The position numbers were made by a program, and so were the translations under genes. 36,002 bases of DNA from Rickettsia typhi (GTDB lineage Bacteria > Pseudomonadota > Alphaproteobacteria > Rickettsiales > Rickettsiaceae), in assembly GCA_945865485.1 (NCBI GenBank), contig CAMBEC010000013.1, positions 1 through 36,002 on the forward strand. Direction: 5' to 3'. How positions within the stretch are numbered: position 1 is the first letter of the stretch; every line of letters starts with the position of its first letter. A model generated the notes under the pieces. That model was not told the DNA's origin. It saw only the letters and a program-made list of their open reading frames with translations, and searched no databases. Positions 16,392-24,631 of the stretch are shown piece by piece.

Positions 16392-16420
16392 TTGGTTTTG
16401 TCCTGTATTTCTGATATAAT
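16392..16420 (+). promoter_or_regulatory. Predicted sigma-70 promoter of parB-HU
   Basis: TTGGTT (16392-16397), 17 bp, then consensus TATAAT (16415-16420), about 20 bp before the parB start. Confidence 0.6.
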
Positions 16421-16440
16421 AACTATATATTAAATGAATT

Positions 16441-17220
16441 ATGTTTATGGAAATAATAGAAGTTGATCCAAGAGTTTGCAAAAGGTGGCAATATGCTGAT
16501 CGCAATTCTTTTGAATTTGGTGATACGAATATTCTAGCTGAAGACATTAAGCGGAACGGACAAATAACGCCTGTTTTTGTCCGAACCTTAAAAGACAATG
16601 GCAAGTTCAAATATGAGGTAATTGCTGGCAGTAGACGCCTGCAAGCTTGCCTTGCCGCCGACTTACCACTCAAAGCAATATTAACTAATGTAACAGACGC
16701 AGAGGCCGCAACTGTCCAGATTAAGGAAAACGAGCAGATTGGACTTTCTGAATACTCAAAAGGCATGTCATTTGCTAAACTAAAGCAAGACGGCAAGCTA
16801 ACTCAAGAGCAATTAGCCGAAATTGCTGGGTGCTCAAGAAAAAAGATCCAAAACTTATTAGCCTTTGAGAAGATAGATAAGGCTATCTGGAATGCAGTTG
16901 CTAACATGAGTAAAGTTTCAGCTAGATCTGCAGAAACCATCTTAGCTCTTTCAAAAAAATCAGCTGCCCACAAAGAAGCTCTTATCGAGATTGCCGAAGA
17001 AATCAGAAAAGGTGCCGGTAGTGTACGTATAGAAAAACTCGTTGATGAAATCTTAAATGGAGAGTTTAGTAGTCAGGAAGAAGAAATTATCACTAACACA
17101 TCTGGTCAAGTACTAGCTAAATGGAAAGATGCTAAACTATATTTTGCTAAAGATTTAAAGTTAGACAAAAATAAATTCAATAAAATGCTGATTAATTTCT
17201 TTAATATCGAAAACAAGTAA
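16441..17220 (+). CDS. parB: ParB/RepB/Spo0J-family partition protein (orphan)
   Basis: A 259-residue protein with the ParB N-terminal nuclease-like/CTP-binding fold: GQITPVFVRTL, the GSRR box (63-66, in place of the common GERR) and ENEQIGLSEYSKG (96-108, the 'ENxxR' region but without the arginine). A KorB/ParB helix-turn-helix follows (KLTQEQLAEIAGCSRKKIQN). The C-terminal third (SSQEEEIITNTSGQVLAKW) is unlike chromosomal ParB dimerisation domains. ATG 16447 is an alternative start. No ParA gene is present, so it may act as a regulator or use the host ParA. It is followed 23 bp later by the HU-like gene, probably in one operon. Confidence 0.8.
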   Translation: MFMEIIEVDPRVCKRWQYADRNSFEFGDTNILAEDIKRNGQITPVFVRTLKDNGKFKYEVIAGSRRLQACLAADLPLKAILTNVTDAEAATVQIKENEQIGLSEYSKGMSFAKLKQDGKLTQEQLAEIAGCSRKKIQNLLAFEKIDKAIWNAVANMSKVSARSAETILALSKKSAAHKEALIEIAEEIRKGAGSVRIEKLVDEILNGEFSSQEEEIITNTSGQVLAKWKDAKLYFAKDLKLDKNKFNKMLINFFNIENK

Positions 17221-17243
17221 AACAAAAAAACAGGAGTATTGAT

Positions 17244-17516
17244 ATGAATAATTATGAGTTTGTGAAATTCGCTGCAAATAGATTCGGTATTGACGAAACT
17301 GTTGCTGAAAGCATGGTTGATATGTTTGCCCAAACGTTGCAGGAACTTATCTCCTCGGGGCAATCTGTAACTATCGATGAAATAGGTGAATTTAAGTCTG
17401 TACCCCTATTCCCAAATGGATTAAATCATCACAATAATATTGCTCTTGCCAAAGCTGCTAAACGTAATATTGTTAGCTTTAAAGCTAGTGATAGACTGGC
17501 AGAGAATATAACTTAA
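17244..17516 (+). CDS. HU/IHF-like DNA-binding protein
   Basis: A 90-residue protein of HU length. The helical N-terminal half (YEFVKFAANRFGIDETVAES, then a second helix) and the β-region VTIDEIGEFKSVP fit the HU fold ('V-x-I-x-x-F-G-x-F'). The C-terminal RNIVSFKASDRLAENI matches HU's 'I-x-F-K-x-x-x-x-L-x-x-x-I'. The arm that grips DNA lacks the usual GRNP motif, so binding may be atypical. A good ribosome site (AGGAG) precedes the ATG. It follows parB with a 23-bp gap. Confidence 0.75.
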   Translation: MNNYEFVKFAANRFGIDETVAESMVDMFAQTLQELISSGQSVTIDEIGEFKSVPLFPNGLNHHNNIALAKAAKRNIVSFKASDRLAENIT

Positions 17517-17581
17517 ATCCATAGTAATAATCAGCTCTTTATGGCACTATGAATCATTATTGTTAAAATAAAAAAATATTT

Positions 17582-18031
17582 ATGACATATTACTTCGCTC
17601 GTTACATCCTATTACTAGCTAAAACTTCTTCTTCCTTTAAGCTTAACTTCATATTACCTTTTTTTATCCTAATTTCTTGTGTAGGAATTTTCAAAACTGG
17701 CCAACTAACTATGCTATTATTTAAGTCATTTAATTTTGCTGATTTAATATCCTTTTTAATAGTTCAATTATCTCTATTTTTTTCAGTTGGCGCATGTTAT
17801 GTGATAATTAAAATGAAAGTAATTGCTTATAACACCAAAATTGAGTCGGTTAAGGAATTTCTTCAAAAAAATGCCGTAGATAAAGATGTAATTTTCTTTA
17901 ATTTTTTCTCGGACAATTTGGAGGAGAACTATTGCGAACTTATAGTTACCAAAGGTTCTAAGGCTCAAGAATTACTTGAATCAACAAATATTGATTTTGT
18001 AAAAAAATGGAAAGCAAAATCCCTTTCTTGA
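17582..18031 (+). CDS. Two-helix membrane protein of unknown function
   Basis: A 149-residue protein. Two strongly hydrophobic segments (about 22-40, NFILPFFILISCVGIF, and 52-78, ADLISFLIVQLSLFFSVGAC) are followed by a soluble domain of about 70 residues (IESVKEFLQKNA to the end). No family was recognised. It lies 65 bp after the HU-like gene on the same strand; no clear ribosome site was seen at the ATG. Confidence 0.5.
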   Translation: MTYYFARYILLLAKTSSSFKLNFILPFFILISCVGIFKTGQLTMLLFKSFNFADLISFLIVQLSLFFSVGACYVIIKMKVIAYNTKIESVKEFLQKNAVDKDVIFFNFFSDNLEENYCELIVTKGSKAQELLESTNIDFVKKWKAKSLS

Positions 18032-18043
18032 TTAATAAATTAA

Positions 18044-18321
18044 GCCGATTTAGTTAAGGAAGAATCGAGCTTTGAGTTAGAGAAAGCAATTGCTAAAATG
18101 ACGATCAGCTTGATAAAATAGATAAACTTATTGGCAAGAAAATATATAACCTGAGAGTAGATAGAGATATGAGCCGGTCAGACTTAGCAAAAAAAGCTGG
18201 GGTTTCTCAACAACAAATTGCAAAATATGAGGACTCAACAAATAAAATTAGCGCATCGAGATTAGCTTTATTGGCCAGTGTTTTAAATAAGGATATTTCC
18301 TATTTTTATGAAAGTATATAA
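18044..18321 (+). pseudogene. XRE-family (HTH_3) regulator, frameshifted
   Basis: The region encodes one HTH protein in two frames. The first, with no start codon, reads EESSFELEKAIAKM; the second continues DDQLDKIDKLIGKKIYNLR, then MSRSDLAKKAGVSQQQIAKY and NKISASRLALLASVLN, ending SYFYESI. The join is a one-base shift near 18099. The second part is a complete HTH_3 domain (R-x-x-L-A-x-x-x-G-V-S-x-x-x-I-x-K-Y-E) of the type common in rickettsial genomes. Translation from the ATG at 18169 would give only 50 residues starting inside the domain. Confidence 0.65.
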
Positions 18322-18436
18322 GTCAAAAAAGTCGCCAAAAATTAGGGTTCTGCTACTCCCATTAAATTCAGCTGGCCATTTGTATAAAAAACACAATGCA
18401 GATTTTATATAATACTTTTTATTTCCACAATCACTC

Positions 18437-18465
18437 TTGCATTACTGTCGTTTATGTGCGACAAT
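18437..18465 (+). promoter_or_regulatory. Predicted promoter with embedded operator for the HigBA-like pair
   Basis: TTGCAT (18437-18442), 17 bp, GACAAT (18460-18465). An inverted repeat TGTCG (18446-18450) and CGACA (18459-18463) lies across the spacer and -10, a position suited to antitoxin autorepression. The toxin starts 28 bp downstream. Confidence 0.5.
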
Positions 18466-18492
18466 ACAACATGTAACATTAGTTATAGATAA

Positions 18493-18834
18493 ATGCAGAA
18501 AATAAAAGAAGTAAAATTTTTTGTTGATAAGAATCAAAAAAACCATGTTGCTAGCTGGTTAAATAAACTTGATCCTAAAACAAGGTCTAGAATAAATCTT
18601 AGATTGGTTAGATTAGAGTATGGCTCATATGGAGATTACAAAAGTTTAGGCAACAAGCTTTTTGAACTTAGATTCTTCTTTGCAAAGGGTTATAGGGTGT
18701 ATTTCGTTGAGCATAACAACAAGATTATTGTTCTTTTATGTGCAGGAAATCAGGATACCCAAGATAAAGACATAAGGTTAGCCAAAAATTTATTTGAAGA
18801 ATTTAAAAGTGAGGTGCAAGATGCAAAATCTTGA
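18493..18834 (+). CDS. HigB/RelE-type toxin (phage-derived Gp49-like)
   Basis: A 113-residue protein: EVKFFVDKNQKNHVASWLNK, SRINLRLVRLEYGSYGDYKS, then LFELRFFFAKGYRVYFVEHN and IIVLLCAGNQDTQDKDI. This is the pattern of the 'addiction module killer protein' group of RelE-like toxins (W-L-x-x-L-D ... R-I-x-x-R-L-x-R-L-x-x-G-x-x-G-D ... E-L-R-I ... G-Y-R-V-Y ... L-L-x-G-G-x-K-x-x-Q). Such toxins act on translation, usually as mRNA interferases. The toxin gene comes first and its end overlaps the antitoxin start by 14 bp. Confidence 0.8.
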   Translation: MQKIKEVKFFVDKNQKNHVASWLNKLDPKTRSRINLRLVRLEYGSYGDYKSLGNKLFELRFFFAKGYRVYFVEHNNKIIVLLCAGNQDTQDKDIRLAKNLFEEFKSEVQDAKS

Positions 18835-19129
18835 TAATTATTTAAAAGATCAGTTCCAAGACGAGGAGAATGTAAAAGAATATATAAATGCAGCGTTGGA
18901 GCAATATTTTGAAGATCATAATAAGGAACTATTTTTAGCTAGTTTAAAAGAAGTGATACAGGCAAAGGGTGGTATAGCTGAGTTTTCTAAGCATGCTCAT
19001 ATCAACAGGCAGCATATTTATAGAATGCTTTCTGATAAAGGCAATCCAAGTTTTGATAATATAGGCTCTCTTCTTATAGCACTTGGTTTAAAGCTACAGG
19101 TTGAAACCACGAATCATTCAATTCATTAA
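18821..19129 (+). CDS. HigA-type antitoxin (HTH)
   Basis: A 102-residue protein from the ATG at 18821, chosen because GAGGTG lies a few bases upstream; a longer frame from 18794 is less likely. The C-terminal helix-turn-helix (GGIAEFSKHAHINRQHIYRM then LSDKGNPSFDNIGSLL and LGLKLQVE) matches the 'addiction module antidote' group, in which 'R-x-x-L-Y-R-x-L-S-x-x-G-N-P' is conserved. It pairs with the toxin just upstream and should autoregulate the promoter at 18437-18465. Confidence 0.8.
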   Translation: MQNLDNYLKDQFQDEENVKEYINAALEQYFEDHNKELFLASLKEVIQAKGGIAEFSKHAHINRQHIYRMLSDKGNPSFDNIGSLLIALGLKLQVETTNHSIH

Positions 19130-19165
19130 CGATCTATTTTCTGGTATAATTTAAGAAAAACTATT

Positions 19166-19471
19166 ATGACTAATTTTATTAAAAATTTTCTAAAAAAACA
19201 TGGATATTATCTGTTATTATTGGCACCCCCAATTGTTTTTATATTCTTTTATTTCCCAACAAGCTTAGCTTATCATTCTGATAAAATAAATATTGGCTTA
19301 AAACAGCTGAGTCTTGTAAGCCGAGAAATTAAAAAGGATATCTCTGACTGCAGGAATAATATATTATTAGATAATTCACAAACTCAAATAGATATCGATA
19401 CATTAAACCAAATTGCAGTTAAGGCTACTAAATGTGGTTTTTTGTCACCGCTCACTTCAATCACTAATTAA
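19166..19471 (+). CDS. Small membrane-anchored protein, unknown
   Basis: A 101-residue ORF with one hydrophobic helix near the N-terminus (YYLLLLAPPIVFIFFYFPTS, about 14-33) and a soluble, probably periplasmic part with two cysteines (C57 and C89). A basic N-terminus (KNFLKKH) favours the cytoplasmic side for the start. No family was recognised. It lies 36 bp after the antitoxin gene and 25 bp before tspO, so it may share a transcript with tspO. Confidence 0.45.
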   Translation: MTNFIKNFLKKHGYYLLLLAPPIVFIFFYFPTSLAYHSDKINIGLKQLSLVSREIKKDISDCRNNILLDNSQTQIDIDTLNQIAVKATKCGFLSPLTSITN

Positions 19472-19496
19472 TGTCATATATTGAAGAGGACTAAGT

Positions 19497-19958
19497 ATGA
19501 TTAAACGAGCTTTTTCTTCTCTTATAACATGGATCGTAGCCTTTCAGCTAGTATCTATAACCATTGGATATGTTACGAAGTTCGGAATGTATCCATGGTA
19601 CAGTCAATTAATCAAATCCTCTCTTACTCCACCAGGTTATTATTTTGGAATCATCTGGCCTATTTTATATATTAGCTTAGCTATTTTAGGATGGAAACTA
19701 TACAGGGAAAGGGAGAAAACTATACTAAGGTGGTATTGGACTGGGATGTTTTTAAACTGGTTATGGAGCCCGGTATTTTTTACTTGGCACTTAAGTGGAG
19801 TAGCACTCTTGGTATTAATTTTACTTGTCACTATTAATGCCTATATTTTAATTAAGCTAAGAATTGGATATACCAACTATGCATATATGATGCTACCTTA
19901 TTTCTTGTGGCTTTGTTTTGCTTTATATTTGAATATGATGATAGTACTCTTAAACTAG
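19497..19958 (+). CDS. tspO: TspO/MBR family membrane protein
   Basis: A 153-residue integral membrane protein with five hydrophobic helices. It shows the family hallmarks WYSQLIKSSLTPPGYYFGII (family: W-Y-x-x-L-x-K-P-x-x-x-P-P), then WPILYISLAILGW and FLNWLWSPVFF (family: N-x-x-W-S-x-x-F-F). TspO proteins bind tetrapyrroles and cholesterol and are linked to stress and porphyrin handling; the bacterial family is the ancestor of the mitochondrial translocator. Start supported by GAGGA upstream (GAAGAGGACTAAGTATG). Not a typical transfer gene; it looks like chromosomal or cargo content. Confidence 0.88.
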   Translation: MIKRAFSSLITWIVAFQLVSITIGYVTKFGMYPWYSQLIKSSLTPPGYYFGIIWPILYISLAILGWKLYREREKTILRWYWTGMFLNWLWSPVFFTWHLSGVALLVLILLVTINAYILIKLRIGYTNYAYMMLPYFLWLCFALYLNMMIVLLN

Positions 19959-20023
19959 ATAAAGAAAATGCAGAATTCACCGGCTTGCCTAAAAAACAAA
20001 TTGAGAAATTGAAATCATCATGA
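19958..20023 (+). pseudogene. C-terminal remnant resembling Rpn/PD-(D/E)XK transposase-like proteins
   Basis: An open stretch without a start, DKENAEFTGLPKKQIEKLKS, ends at a TGA overlapping the next small ORF. The T-G-L-x-x-x-x-I-x-K-L ending is typical of the C-terminal tail of Rpn-type (PDDEXK_2, 'putative transposase') proteins. It begins within the tspO stop codon and is a fragment. Confidence 0.4.
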
Positions 20024-20166
20024 GCAAAGTTCTAGAAAATCCTGTCCAATCAGTTTTAGAGAAAACAGCTATTAATATGCTCAAAGACAAAATTGATCTT
20101 AAGTTCATTTCTTCGGTCACTGGCTTTTCAGAAGACGAACTCCTCAAACTCAAAAGTACCATTTAA
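20020..20166 (+). pseudogene. Second Rpn-type C-terminal remnant
   Basis: A 48-codon ORF with an ATG, ending DLKFISSVTGFSEDELLKLK then STI. It again matches the 'L-I-x-x-V-T-G-L-S-x-x-E-I-x-x-L' tail of Rpn/PDDEXK_2 proteins, with the helix AINMLKDKI before it. The nuclease domain is absent. Two such tails in tandem suggest repeated decay or recombination of related genes. Confidence 0.45.
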
Positions 20167-20533
20167 GTCTAATCTATTTTGAGTATACTTCACGTAGACC
20201 ATCAAAAATCAGTCTATTTAAAAGTGTTGTATAAATCTATAATAGAGCGCTCTTATAAAACCACTTATAATGGATTGCTAGTAGCGACACCGTAAACTGC
20301 CTATTGAAACACAGAGCTCCATATTTTTGTCTAATTCCAATCTGGATATATCTAGCTTCGCTCGGAAGGGACAATTTGACAATTGCATAATTGTTATATA
20401 GATATTATTCGTAGTATTTTGTATTTTTTTTAAAATGCTATTCTAAATTCAAAGTTGCTTCCGTAATTGAAACTTAAGCATTACTTTGATGGTTTAGCGC
20501 TGAAAATAAACTCTAATAAAGGATTAGCTATAT
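20167..20533. promoter_or_regulatory. Intergenic region with candidate promoter of the GapR-hypothetical-recD genes
   Basis: No ORF was recognised. Near its end TTGACA (20376-20381) is followed 15-17 bp later by TATAGA/TAGATA, and ACAATT-GCAT-AATTGT forms a dyad overlapping the -35 (20380-20395). The gap to the GapR-like start is about 130 bp. A 10-bp palindrome AGAGCGCTCT lies at 20244-20253. Confidence 0.4.
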
Positions 20534-20770
20534 ATGAACGAAACGATTAACACTGCCAATTTAGTACAGATAGTAACAAAAATAGAGAGTATAGAGAGAG
20601 AAAAAGCAGAAGTATCTGAGCTTTTGACAGACGTCTATAATGAAGCAAAGTCTATGGGCTATGATGTTAAGATTATCAAACATGTTTTGAAATTAAGAAA
20701 AAAAGATAAAGATGCTCTCGCTGAAGAGGATAGTCTAATTGAGTTATATCGTGGTGCATTAGATGTTTGA
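20534..20770 (+). CDS. GapR-like protein (DUF2312)
   Basis: A 78-residue all-helical protein: IVTKIESIEREKAEVSELLT, then DVYNEAKSMGYDVKIIKHVL and KLRKKDKDALAEEDSLIELY. This is the DUF2312/GapR pattern (I-E-x-L-E-E-E-K-x-x-x-x-x-x-x-x-x-x-x-Y-A-E-A-K-x-x-G-F-D-x-K-x-x-x-x-x-x-R-L-R-K). GapR of Caulobacter binds over-twisted AT-rich DNA ahead of replication forks. An AAAGGA element precedes the start. It leads a run of three same-strand genes ending in the RecD2-type helicase, consistent with element replication or transfer. Confidence 0.85.
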   Translation: MNETINTANLVQIVTKIESIEREKAEVSELLTDVYNEAKSMGYDVKIIKHVLKLRKKDKDALAEEDSLIELYRGALDV

Positions 20771-20797
20771 GTTTTAATTAATTCTAGGGTAATCGAC

Positions 20798-21895
20798 ATG
20801 CATATTAATAAATTAATGCAACTTATTGCAAAAATTGATATTAAATATTTTGAGCCTCTAGATAGTTTTATTAATAGTTTTTTACAGGAGATAATGGATG
20901 TAGAAAGCTATTATGATAGTGGTCCTAAGAGTGTTTCAACACCAGAAATACTAGCAGAACTTACAGACAAAGTAGATACTTATACTTCCGATGTTATGTT
21001 AGCTTGCGCTATAGAATTCTGCATCACAAATGACTACCCCATTGAAGAAGAAACATGGAATTGTATTAATTACCTACTTAGTCATCATAAGGATTGGTTT
21101 TCTGCAAAAGAAAAACGATACTTAAAGGCCTTGAATAATTCATATATGGGTATTTATAAGGTCATGTCTGTAGAACCGAATAATTCAGTGGTACTAAAAG
21201 ATCAGATAGAAAAAACATCATCAAAGATTATTGTTTTAGATAAATCATTAAGTAATAGTGTAAAAAAAGGAGAATATATTGCCGTACGCATTCTCAAAAC
21301 AAATTCTAAAAGTGATAAACATGAATTATCCGCGTCTTGTTTTGTGATACCTCCTCATCTTATCAAGGAATGTGTATCTGTTATTCGTAATATCACCAAT
21401 GCAATCAAAAACCCCCTAGCTATGCAATTATTTGGTGATAATGAAGTGATAGAAGATAACGCTCACAATAGACTACTAACAAAAAAAATGTGGGCTAAAG
21501 AAATACTTGAAACTTGGTATCTATACTACGCTAATTATACTGATAACCACGAAATGCTAGATGCTGACGGTAATCCTTGGCATCCGTGTATTATAGAGTT
21601 TGATTTAACGATGCCTAGTGACAAAGTACGTCAAGCATTGAGATTTATGCCAAAGCTCAAATTCGATGAAAATTGTAAGGATGGTAATACATGGCTGTGG
21701 TTAGATAAAAAATACGAAGCCTTAAATAATAAATATGATAACCAAGGATATCATATTTATGCTGAGGTTAAACTACATGAGAACAAATTACTAATCGATG
21801 TCAACTCAAAGCAAAGAGCTAATATTGCTCAGGATGAAATGCTTACGGAATTAGGCAGTATGTTATCGAATCCTAAAATATTTTCGCAATCATAA
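20798..21895 (+). CDS. Conserved-looking protein of unknown function
   Basis: A 365-residue soluble protein of unknown family. The N-terminal half is helical; about 115-172 is β-rich (YMGIYKVMSVEPNNSVVLKD, then GEYIAVRILKT) and resembles a small barrel or OB-like module; about 215-340 contains charged helices and an aromatic strand (LLTKKMWAKEILETWYLYYA, WLWLDKKYEALN). No catalytic motif is obvious. It lies 27 bp after the GapR-like gene and 57 bp before the RecD2-type helicase on the same strand, suggesting a role in the same DNA-processing unit. Confidence 0.6.
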   Translation: MHINKLMQLIAKIDIKYFEPLDSFINSFLQEIMDVESYYDSGPKSVSTPEILAELTDKVDTYTSDVMLACAIEFCITNDYPIEEETWNCINYLLSHHKDWFSAKEKRYLKALNNSYMGIYKVMSVEPNNSVVLKDQIEKTSSKIIVLDKSLSNSVKKGEYIAVRILKTNSKSDKHELSASCFVIPPHLIKECVSVIRNITNAIKNPLAMQLFGDNEVIEDNAHNRLLTKKMWAKEILETWYLYYANYTDNHEMLDADGNPWHPCIIEFDLTMPSDKVRQALRFMPKLKFDENCKDGNTWLWLDKKYEALNNKYDNQGYHIYAEVKLHENKLLIDVNSKQRANIAQDEMLTELGSMLSNPKIFSQS

Positions 21896-21952
21896 TACAA
21901 ATAGTTATCGTGCGCATAATTTACAACTGATACCAAGCAAAAGTCTTTTACT

Positions 21953-24121
21953 ATGGCTGATCAAGATGTTACAGAATATCTATCTGGTATGGTAGAGCGA
22001 ATTACTTATCATAATTCAGAAAATGGCTTTTGTGTTTTGCGCATTAAAGTGAAGGGACACAAAGATTTAGTTACTTTGACAGGCAACGTTCCATCAATAT
22101 CAGTTGGGGAGTATGTTAAGTGTAGTGGCATTTGGCATAACGACCGTAACCACGGCAAGCAATTCAAAGCGGCATTTTTAAAGTCCCTGCCCCCAGATAC
22201 GTTGGAAGGTATAGAGAAATATCTTGGCTCTGGTTTAATTAAGGGTATTGGTGCGCATTTTGCCAAAAAACTAATTACTGCCTTCGGGGATCAAGTGTTT
22301 ACCATAATCGAGGATCGACCAGATCTTTTATCGAGCGTAGATGGAATAGGTAAGATAAGGGCTCAAAGCATTTGCTTGAATTGGAAGGATCAGAAGATCA
22401 TTCGTGAAATTATGGTTTTTCTCCAATCCCATGGCGTAGGTACTACCAGAGCAACGAGAATATACAAAACTTATGGCGCAAAAGCAATTGAGGTAGTATC
22501 TAGCAACCCATATCAATTAGCCAAAGATATAAGAGGTATAGGTTTTATTTCTGCTGACACTATTGCTAATAATTTAGGAATAGAAAAACACTCTCTAGTT
22601 AGGGCAAGAGCTGGAATTGCTCATGTATTATTAGAGGCCACATCTAATGGGCATTGCGGTCTGCCCAAGGAGTTATTAATCCTACATAGCGAGAAATTAT
22701 TAGAGATACCACAAGATTTGATTGAGTTGGCCATAGAAGAAGAAGTGCGCATAAAATCTTTGGTTACTGATAATTTGAACGATTGCGTTTCTATATTTTT
22801 AGCTGGTTATTATGAGTACGAAAAAGCTATAGCAAAAAGGTTATTGGATTTGGTTAAATCATCTGTGCAATGGGGCGCAATAGATACGAATGTAATTTTA
22901 CCCTTAGTAGAGGAATATCTTAGTATCACCCTTGCCGCAAGCCAAAAAGTGGCAATAAGTACGGCATTAAAAAGTAGATTGATGGTAATTACAGGTGGGC
23001 CAGGCACAGGTAAAACTACTTTGGTCAATGCCCTGCTTAAAACGCTAGCATCAAAGAATTTAGATATCAAACTTTGTGCGCCGACTGGCAGAGCGGCTAA
23101 ACGCCTAAGCGAAAGTACTGGGCTAGAAGCAAAAACTATACACAGGTTGCTTGAAATCGATCCAGCGTTTGGCGGGTTTAAACGTAACGAAGAATCTCCC
23201 CTACCTTGCGATTATCTAGTAATTGACGAGACTTCTATGGTTGACGTCCCTTTATTTCATGCGTTATTAAAAGCCCTCCCCGTTCATGCTTCCTTGCTCT
23301 TGGTTGGCGATGTAGACCAATTGCCTTCCGTAGGAGCTGGACAGGTTTTAAGGGATGTTATTAGTTCTGGCATCGTTCCTACTATACAACTTACAGAAAT
23401 ATTTAGACAAGCTTCAACAAGTAGCATTATTACTAACGCTCATTTGGTCAATCAAGGAATATTGCCCAATACAAAGTCGTCTAAAGACGAATCGGATTTT
23501 TATTTTATTGAAGCCGAGCACGGAGATGACATTATTAATAAAATAATTATTATGATAAAAGATAGAATTCCTAAAAGATTTAATTTAGATCCTATCAATG
23601 ACATTCAAGTATTGTGCCCTATGCAAAGAGGTGGAGCTGGGGCAAGATCGCTTAATGTCGAATTACAAAAGGTCTTAAACCCAGATTATGAAAATGGAGT
23701 TACTAAGTTTGGCCAAATCTTTGCTCCTGGCGACAAAGTTATGCAAACAGAAAATAATTATGACAAAGATATCTACAATGGAGACATTGGGATTATCTGC
23801 TCTATCAATAAACAGGATCAGGAGCTGTTGATCAATTTTTATAATCGTGAGGTGACTTATGATTATACAGATCTAGATCAAATCTCCCTAGCTTACGCAA
23901 CATCAATACATAAATCTCAAGGCTCTGAATATCCGGCAGTTATTATTCCAGTGACTATGCAGAGTTATATGATGCTTAGACGAAATCTCATATATACGGC
24001 TATTACGCGTGGCAAAAAATTGGTTGTTCTAATCGGACAAAAAAAAGCTTTGGCTATGGCTGTAAAAAATAACACGAGTTCAAATAGATATTCGAAACTA
24101 AAAGAGTGGTTATTAAGTTGA
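21953..24121 (+). CDS. recD2: RecD2-type ATP-dependent DNA helicase
   Basis: A 722-residue superfamily 1B 5'-3' helicase. The N-terminus has the OB-like region of RecD2 (VERITYHNSENGFCVLRIK) and helix-hairpin-helix repeats (GSGLIKGIGAHFAKKL, SSVDGIGKIRAQ, RGIGFISADTIA). The motor has Walker A GGPGTGKTT (about 346-354), Walker B VIDETSM (about 423), GDVDQLPSVGAGQVL, and the late motifs SIHKSQGSE (about 650) and YTAITRGKK (about 680). Length is normal for the RecD2/TIGR01448 family, which works without RecBC. Rickettsial RAGEs are known to carry a RecD-like gene; here it probably serves processing of transferred DNA. Last gene of the GapR-like run. Confidence 0.92.
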   Translation: MADQDVTEYLSGMVERITYHNSENGFCVLRIKVKGHKDLVTLTGNVPSISVGEYVKCSGIWHNDRNHGKQFKAAFLKSLPPDTLEGIEKYLGSGLIKGIGAHFAKKLITAFGDQVFTIIEDRPDLLSSVDGIGKIRAQSICLNWKDQKIIREIMVFLQSHGVGTTRATRIYKTYGAKAIEVVSSNPYQLAKDIRGIGFISADTIANNLGIEKHSLVRARAGIAHVLLEATSNGHCGLPKELLILHSEKLLEIPQDLIELAIEEEVRIKSLVTDNLNDCVSIFLAGYYEYEKAIAKRLLDLVKSSVQWGAIDTNVILPLVEEYLSITLAASQKVAISTALKSRLMVITGGPGTGKTTLVNALLKTLASKNLDIKLCAPTGRAAKRLSESTGLEAKTIHRLLEIDPAFGGFKRNEESPLPCDYLVIDETSMVDVPLFHALLKALPVHASLLLVGDVDQLPSVGAGQVLRDVISSGIVPTIQLTEIFRQASTSSIITNAHLVNQGILPNTKSSKDESDFYFIEAEHGDDIINKIIIMIKDRIPKRFNLDPINDIQVLCPMQRGGAGARSLNVELQKVLNPDYENGVTKFGQIFAPGDKVMQTENNYDKDIYNGDIGIICSINKQDQELLINFYNREVTYDYTDLDQISLAYATSIHKSQGSEYPAVIIPVTMQSYMMLRRNLIYTAITRGKKLVVLIGQKKALAMAVKNNTSSNRYSKLKEWLLS

Positions 24122-24388
24122 ATGACCTTCAACTGTCAATCTGTAGTGTACCCTATCTAGGCACCACCACCCTTCCCCTTTCTCCGTCCGTTTAGAGTCA
24201 CTTTTACCATTAATTGACATATTCCGTTTGAGATTTTAGATCCTATATTGATAATTATCTCTCCTAGTCGTATAATTTAACTTATTTTTGATTTTTATCA
24301 GTTTTTATTAAAAAACATTTTTAGTTCATTTCATCTAATGATATACTATGTAATAATATTAATTACTATAAATTACTAATAACCCCCT

Positions 24389-24631
24389 ATGAAAGCATTA
24401 AAAAGTTATATTGATAATAATGGTAGATTAGCTATTCCCGCTAAGATTAGAAAAAAACTACATCTTAATGTCGGTGATGAAGTTTCAATAAAATATTCCG
24501 ATTCAGAGTTAGTTGTTTCTACTTTTCACTCCAATATAGAAAAAGCTAGGAATATTTTAGATAAATATAAAAATATAGATTTACAAAAAGAATTAAAACT
24601 AATGAGAACAGAAGATGCAGATAAATTCTAA
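24389..24631 (+). CDS. vapB: VapB-type antitoxin (AbrB/SpoVT domain)
   Basis: An 80-residue protein. Residues 1-45 form the AbrB swapped-hairpin domain (SYIDNNGRLAIPAKIRKKLH then LNVGDEVSIKYSDSELVV), and the C-terminal tail (NIDLQKELKLMRTEDADKF) is the toxin-binding part. The end overlaps the PIN-domain toxin by 17 bp. No perfect upstream promoter was found, but TATACT lies near 24341. Together they form a complete VapBC module. Confidence 0.88.
   Translation: MKALKSYIDNNGRLAIPAKIRKKLHLNVGDEVSIKYSDSELVVSTFHSNIEKARNILDKYKNIDLQKELKLMRTEDADKF

Noticed and set aside
16389..16796. 135-codon minus-strand ORF over parB
   Set aside because: Antisense to conserved ParB motifs; composition is that of a shadow frame.
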